A stretch of DNA of 18,691 nucleotides, from positions 1-18,691 of the forward strand of contig JWZX01001360.1 in the NCBI GenBank assembly GCA_001275005.1. Reading direction: 5' to 3'. Below are positions 7,744 to 14,800 of this stretch, one piece after another. The notes under the pieces were generated by a model that was given only the letters and a program-made list of their open reading frames with translations, was not told the origin of the DNA and made no database searches. How positions within the stretch are numbered: position 1 is the first letter of the stretch; the number at the start of each line of letters is the position of its first letter. Source of the stretch: Chrysochromulina tobinii. Taxonomy: Eukaryota; Haptophyta; Prymnesiales; Chrysochromulinaceae. The translations under genes and the position numbers were made by a program.

Positions 7744-8439
7744 TCACCTCTTCCCATTTTTGGGCACGTTCACATGGCCGTATGGGCAGTGCCTACAACC
7801 GTGGCCGCAGCACGGGCGAGTCTTGAGCTGGAGCGCTGTGAAGACCGAGTACCCCGTCGCCGGGTCCACGTACTGCTCGTACCCACGCTCACAGGCTACA
7901 CGGTGGAGCAGCGACACAGTCGCCTTCTCTTGCCCATCCACGAGGTCTTCAATGTCCTCAAAGTCCTCCGCCAGAGCGCTGTCTCGGCGGATCTGCTGAA
8001 GCCTCAGTGGCCCGGCTTTCCGCAGAAGTGGCCTTGCAGGCAGCGCCTCGGACTGCGACGCGACCGCTGCGGTCGCCAAGGCTGAGGATGCCGTGCCGAC
8101 CGATGGCATGTCTGGCGTGTCCGTGGTTCTCTGGAGATTCGCTGGCTGCACGGCGAGCGTTTCGCCGCGGCCGTCGATTTGCACAGCGCAGTACCCGGAG
8201 GGATCCCCGGAGGCCTCGTCCCAAGACACCACACGGCCATTGAGCCCGTTGAGCTCAAAGCTCGAACCGCTGAATCCGTACAGCGTCACCAGCTTACCAA
8301 CGTACGAGATTGACTCTGACTGTGGCGCTGTTGTAGGTGGCGGCGCTGCTGGGAGCATGAGCGAAGGACGTTTGCGCCGGACGCGGAGACGACGTCGAAG
8401 GCGCAGGCGTCGTCGTTGTACATTGGCGATCCAAAACAA
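7744..8439 (-). CDS. SH3-like module plus DUF5522 cysteine-motif protein
   Basis: This 231-residue protein reads right to left. Residues 1-27 are very Arg-rich and come from a CG-rich repeat; M28 (8358) is an alternative start. Residues about 47-102 match the small barrel common in algal proteins (Leu-Asn-Gly, Gly-Arg-Val-Val, Tyr-Cys-Ala-Val, Pro-Ala-Asn-Leu). Residues about 171-222 fit DUF5522: His and Ala in an initial helix, YVDPATGYSVF at 190-200, then CCGHGCRHCPYGH with C210, C211, C215 and C218, which may bind a metal or Fe-S cluster. DUF5522 has no assigned biochemical function, so none is claimed. The gene diverges from the giant + strand gene across 8440-8821. Family call is firm; the start is uncertain. 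Confidence 0.8.
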   Translation of the reverse strand: MFWIANVQRRRLRLRRRLRVRRKRPSLMLPAAPPPTTAPQSESISYVGKLVTLYGFSGSSFELNGLNGRVVSWDEASGDPSGYCAVQIDGRGETLAVQPANLQRTTDTPDMPSVGTASSALATAAVASQSEALPARPLLRKAGPLRLQQIRRDSALAEDFEDIEDLVDGQEKATVSLLHRVACERGYEQYVDPATGYSVFTALQLKTRPCCGHGCRHCPYGHVNVPKNGKR

Positions 8440-8821
8440 GACAAGTCAAGTCAAGTCAATCGTTCCTTCAGAACCTGTACCGGTAAAAAGACACCGGGGG
8501 GAGCCGGGACTCACACGGACACGCGGACGCACAAAGGCACACGGACCGCACAGACGAACCTCACAACCATCCAAACCCAACACACAACCAGCACGTCAGC
8601 GCGACGACCGAAGCCGCGGCCGACTCAAGAGCCGCAGGCCCGGAGTCGACCGCCCCCCGCGGCCGACTCAGAAGAGGCCACCCCCAGCGAACCCGACCCT
8701 GCCTCCACCCGCTCCCAGAGCGCCTCCCCGCGCCTGTACCGGTACTGTACTCACTCTTCTCAGCCACTCCATTCACATTCTCATTGTGAATGGGGGCTCC
8801 CGAAACCTTGAGGGGAAAACG
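8440..8821. promoter_or_regulatory. Divergent intergenic region between the DUF5522 gene and the giant gene
   Basis: No gene is claimed here. The + strand frame stays open only because the sequence is CA/CG-rich and low in stops. CCTGTACCGGTA occurs twice (8474-8485 and 8733-8744), the second inside the palindrome GTACCGGTAC; these are candidate factor sites. A hairpin with an 8-base perfect stem, CATTCACA and TGTGAATG, spans 8770-8792, 29 bases upstream of the chosen ATG. Confidence 0.4.
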
Positions 8822-11800
8822 ATGCGGAGCGTTCACACCAATCCAAAACCCCCGCGGCCGTCACGAGCGCGTCACTTCGGTCACTTTGGCATGGAAGCAC
8901 TGCTTGTAGCGCCGCTCAACCCGGACGAAGGCCAGGCCAATCCGAACTCGAGCCTCGTCGATTCTGCACGCGCCCTCTGGTTCGGACCCAAGCCCTCGGC
9001 CTCCTCAACTCAGATGCGGATGACGTCTGCCAGCGACATCTTCAGGGACGCCACGCTCATCGATGACCCGCGATGGGATGAGAAGGGATTCAATGAATTC
9101 AGCGGAATGCATGCGCGATTCGTGAGCCTCGCGTACGTGAAGGGCATCAAGGACGGGAGATTCACGCCGAGCAGGGGTCGGGCTGATGTGGACGGCGCCC
9201 AGTTTCATGATCTGCGCGACGATAAACTGCGTCACGCTGGCAAGACGCGAGACAAGGTCGGGCTCTTCGCTGTGCTCTCAGCTACGAGCTTCGACTACAC
9301 AGGCGAGCTCAGCAACGTAGGCGAGGCGATCCGAAAGGTGGAGGCAGCGGAAATCGTCAAAATCGTCGAGAGCAAAAAAGGAGGCGGCAAAGACGACGAC
9401 CTCATCATGTGGGACTTTTTGTGCGTCGACAAGGCCGACGACGGCGCCAAGCTCGGCATGTATCGCATGTTCACCCACTACCGCGTGCAGACGGTCATCC
9501 TCACGAAGCCGCCCGGAGTGCGCCGCTCGGTCTTCGAGCGGCTCGAGACGATGGCGATGCTTGCGCTCGTCGCCTTTTGCCAGCGCATCGTCAACCACGA
9601 GGACGTCAAGGAAGGTCTCGAGCTGGACAAATTGATGGATCTTCCCAATTTGCTCGCGCCGCTCCAGTCCGACCACAAGACATTTCTCCGGGTCGCCTCT
9701 ACGCTCGAGGCCGTCATCAAGCATCTCAAGCCAGTTGCCGAGGATGAGAAGGGCTTCAAAGTCCTTTGCTCCGAGGGCGACATCGCGTGGGTCAAAGCGA
9801 CCTACCTCAAGGAGCTCCAGCGTGCCATGCCGACCGACGGTGGACGCCCATTCCCAAGGCGGCAGGACCTCGATCAGAGCAAGCTGTTCACGGGCGAGCC
9901 ACCAAAGCGCAAGGCGATCGTCGTCTCGCACGGCTGGGACACGGCGTTCCACATCAGCCCCTCCGGTGAAAAGCTCGATCTCCTCGTCGATGCGCTCGAG
10001 CGAGTCGATGCCATGACGGACGACGATGGCGTCTTCATAGACTTTTGCTCGCTACCTCAGGCGGCGCACGCCTCGATGCCCAGCATCTACTTTCAGCACA
10101 ATGGCATCAAGACGTATGCTGACAAGAGCGCGCTCGAGAAGAAGCAGTTTAACTTCGCGATGTGGGACATGTCGCGCATGTACGCCTACTCGTATGTGAT
10201 CGTGCTTCCCAAACCGACCGATATCACCAAGTTCCCGGGTGACACGAGCGCGCCGCTGCTGGCCAAGGATATGAAGCTGGTACTGGACGGCGAGGACGTC
10301 CTCGTAGAGGGCACTGACCCTCGGATTGTCATTCAATATTGTGTCAAGAATGGGAAGGCGAAGACCGACGGCTCGCAGTCCTTTATCCTCGATCGTGACC
10401 TGGCCTTTGCCGACAACGTCGAGTTCCCCGTGGGCAGCTTGAAGGTTGTACTCTCCAACGTGTGCGGATGGGGGCGCGTCAGCCCCCTGCCGTATCAGAA
10501 TCGTGGCTGGTGCTGCTCGGAGTTTACGATGGCCCTGTACAATCGGCGCATCCTCAACACGAAGGACGTCGCCCAATTGACCTACATGGACAGCGGCCGC
10601 CCGTGGCCCAAGACCGTCGCGGAGTACGATCAGATGATGCGATCCGGCGTGGAGTTCACCAAACGCGGTGACGCGGACCTCGTCAAGTTCCTCTTCTTCC
10701 GCATGTGCTTTGGGCTGCGTCACTCCTTTTTCCCGTTCGAGGTGCAGGACACGACGGGCTACGGGCTGCCGAGCGAGGCGGATCTCATGGCTGCGTCACG
10801 CGAGGGGCAAGTCGGCACCGGTGTCAATGACCAGTCCAAGTACTACCTCTACCTGGCCTTACAGCCGCCCGCTGTCCAGCTGGACGGGCGGATCTGGAAG
10901 CGGAGCCTCGCACAGAAGCTCCATCGCATGCAGCTGCTCATGATTGCAAAGGCGCCGCACTGGACGGGGCACGGGCACCACCCCGTAGCCTTCGGGATTG
11001 GCGATCGCGAGATGACCGAGAGCGATCTGCGCCGTGGTGGCATCCACTGCCTGGTGTGGTGCTCGACCGGGTGCGGATGGGAGACGCCAAAGCCTTCCAG
11101 CGATCCAAAGTCCCTGAGCATCCCTGGGCTCTGTGAAGTGCTCACGAGCCTGGAGCCGACCAAGCGGCCCGCCGTCATCTTTGTTGTGATGCCGTACGGT
11201 GCGAGGCGTGCTGCAGGCCAGCTAGCTCACGCCCTTGCAGGCGGCAGCACGCTGGTCGTGTGGATCGCGGAGAACATGCTCGACGAGCAGCGGGCCAACG
11301 GCGTCCTCTTTGGCGTGCTCGCTCCGGCTTTGCAGTCGCTTCATGAGCCTTGGATCAACGGTCTCTCCCGCAGCGAGTTCACATCCGAGGTGCTGCACAA
11401 ATCGGGGCAGATGGTCTTTGGCTCGCAGTGGGATGCGGCCGACTGCCTTGACGTGTCGACGACAGTTCCGCAGCTGCGCTGGGCGCCGTCGAGCCTGCCG
11501 CAGGACCGCCCGTGGGTGCATAATCTCACCTCGTCGTTTGAAGGAATGGCACTGCCGAGGGACGGTGCGGTGCAAACTAGGCGGATGATGGGCACAGACG
11601 ACGACAAGGGCGAGCAGCGTTACCTCGAGGTGCAACTCATAGTGCGCGAGAATGGCAAGGAGATCGATGTGCCGCAACTGTTTGCGAGGGAGGATGGCCA
11701 AACGCCTGAGATTGTCTTTGCTTGGCTGGCAAAGGCACTACCCAACGGGGATGCGAAGAACGTGACTGCCCTGTATTCTCACGAGGTCAAGAGGGCTTCC

Positions 11801-14800
11801 GGTGGTTGGATGAGCACGCTGCAGGTGCGGCTGATGATCGGCGAGGTGGGCTATCTGCACCAGCTGCGCGACTTGGCGCTGACGGGTGCGCCAAGTATAC
11901 TGGAGAAAGAGCTGAGCAGTGCATTGCTCGACGGCCGTCGCTACGAGGTCTCTGTGGACCGTGCGCAGTTTGCTCTGTCCTACGAGGAGAGTGTCTTATC
12001 ACTCGATAAGCTCACCGTGCACCAGAAAGAGAAGCTCCGAGAGTGCTACGGCACGGCCGAGTCCAACCCGCTCCATCGTCTGCTTCGCCGCTCGCAAGAG
12101 CTCTTCGACGGCACGGCCACACCAAGCTACATCCACGTCGAGGCTCCTGCAGGGGCGGGCAAGACCTTTGTGGCGCTCAACTACCTGCTTAGCCGGCTGC
12201 AGAGCCATCCGACTATGACGGCGCTGTACGTTGCGCGGAACCGTGCCCTCTGCCTCTTTTTCGTCCGCTGGATCATCAAACGCGAGCCCAACCCGCTCAA
12301 TCGTCTGGGACTGCTGCGCCGCTTGCAAGTGCTCTTCGAGGGCGACGAGCGTGAACCTCCGTTTGCACTTGGCCCGCAGCGAGTCATGCTCAAAAATGGC
12401 GTCATCCAGGTTGAGTCATCTCACTCGGACACGCACAATTTCAGCCTGACGATCGTCGACGAGGCGCATCATATTTACACAAACCCTCTGTGCCGCGAGT
12501 GCGTCGGGGCCTATGTGCTGCCGCCGACAGAGGCGAGACACCTCATGCTGCTCTCAGACATCTCGCAGTCGAGTGGCAAGGACAAGGAGCTCTATCCCAA
12601 GGGAAAGCCGAAGGTTGTCACGCTCACGGAGGTCGTGCGCTCCTCGCAGCGCATCGTTGAGGCGGCCTCTGTATTCCAGCTGGGCGACTCCGTGCACAAG
12701 ATCTCATGCCAGCACTCGGCAGCCGGCCCCCCGCTCAAGGCCTTCATGTTCAACCTCGAAGGCGCGGTACCAGATGCGGTGCCATTGATGAAGGACCTCA
12801 ATGACGGCCAGGTCCGCCAATACGCTGGCCAGACCGTTGAGGCCATCAAGCACATCATCTCGATGTTCGGCTCCCTGCGGCTGCACGACCGCGTTGCGAT
12901 CGTCGTCGACGTTGACATACTGAATGACTTCCGAGGCACCTTTTCCGCGGGGGCATACCAGGGTGGCTTGCTCGGTGCAGAGCTGCTTGAGCACTTTATG
13001 AGGCGAGAGTCGGCGACGAAGCAGCAGATTGAGGCTGGGCACGCCCGATCCTTTCAGATCATCGACGCGACGCAGGCGGCATCGATGGTGATGGGCGGCA
13101 GCCAGGACGATCGCGAGTGGCTGATCGTGGACACGATCGAGGCGTTCGATGGGCTGGAGAGGCTCGTCGTGATCGCCGTAGGCCTCGATGCCAAGATTGT
13201 CCAAGGTGACAAGACGCTCAAGACACGATCGTTACTCTACCGAGCGATGACTCGCGCGCACATGCTCGCCATCGTCGTTCAGCACAACATCCCCGGCGGC
13301 TTCTTTGCCTTCCTCCATCAAGTCAAGCTCGATCCTTCTGCTGAATTTGATGCCGCGAAGGCGCAAAAGGCGCGCGACAGCACGGCGCTCAACAAGGTGA
13401 TGACAAAGGGAAAGGCGTCCTCAGCCACAGAGCAAGCCGAGATGACCGTCCCATCATTGTCGACCGCAGTTCGAAGCCTCTTTAGCCGATTGGTGGGGAA
13501 AGTCGAGGTGAACTTTCCAGCATTGTCAACCACAGTTCGAAGCCTCTTCAGCCGATTGGTGGGGAAAGCCTCTTCAGCCGTTGCTGGTAGTGACGCGGCC
13601 GCAGACAGGGCTGCGCTCGAGGCCGGCGAAAAGAAGGTGGCGACCTTGTATCTCACCACGCTCGGCCACCTCATCTGCGCCTCGCTGTTGCTCGCCAAGT
13701 GGGAATCGCTAGAGGACCTCAATGGCGGCCCGCTCAACGGCACGCGCTTCGATAGCCTGCCGACCCACGACGCTCCGGGCCTCTCCTGGTTCAGCGTCTT
13801 TGTGCCCTCGTGGATCGCTGAGCTCATCGTGGTTGGGATGGCGATCTGGTCCGTCATGTTACTGCCGTCGACGGCGCGCAACCTGCGCATCCAGCACATC
13901 AACACGATCGCGCAGACGATTCTGTGCGCGCTCTTCCAGCTGCTCTTAGCTATCCGGCTCACCACCCAGCGTGGCTCGTGGCTGGTCGTCTTCTCGCCAT
14001 GGTACGCATCGATGCTCGTACAGGTCTTCTTACACTGCCGCAAGATTCCTGATGCCGCCGGATTATTCCGCGGCTTGCGGCCAGGCTTACCGATCGGTTT
14101 CCGGCAAGTGCTCGCCCTCATGTTCTCGATTCCCATGGAGAATTATTTCCACTCAGACTATTTGGACTACTCGGGGCCCCAGCTGAACTACTCATACTCA
14201 TACCCAGAGAACTTGACAGCTTTACTTTTGGAGTCCTCGACTACAGCTGTTGATTTCTCCCAGACTTTGACAGATGAACCTATGGTGATCAACACGGTCT
14301 TTCCTTATGTTGTGACTGCGCTACTGACTGCGCTTGTGACTGCGATACTGACTCTGCTATGGCTCAAAAAACAACTACTCAGGTCAAGACTCGCTTTTCA
14401 AAAATTCCTTTGGGTATACTCAACCGTCGTGTCCTTTACTTCCTCATTCGGTTTGTTTTTCCGCCTCCCAGAGGGTTTACAAGGCATAGTATCCGCGCGC
14501 GGCGTCCTTGAGCCGTACATCATCGTAGAGTCCATCCCGCTGCTGCTTGGGTGCGTGTGGCTCGCAATCATCTCGTTCTCGTCGGTGCAGCGCGAGCGCA
14601 GCGGCCTGGGCACGCGTGGAGCATCACTGAGCTCTATCCGAGTGGAGCGCGTAGTGGCCGAGGGAGGCAAAACCTCTTCAAACAACGCTGGTAGCGGCGC
14701 AGCCTCTTCAGCCAACGCTTGTAGCTGTGCGGCCTCTTCAGCCAGTGCTGGCAGCGGCGCGGCCTCTTCAGCCAGTGCTGGCAGCGGCGCGGCCTCTTCA

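Noticed and set aside
8093-8821. Extension of the giant reading frame upstream to 8093
   Set aside because: The extra part lies antisense to the DUF5522 gene and then in CA/CG-rich leader sequence. It has no recognisable domain, and ATG 8822 has a fair context.
9278-10723. Two minus-strand frames of over 220 residues
   Set aside because: They are antisense to HET/TIR-like domain 1 and its flanks; no protein family is recognisable.
13800-14600. Assignment of the membrane region to the TMEM185 family
   Set aside because: W--VF-P-W in two helices resembles it, but the similarity is short and the helix spacing could not be confirmed.
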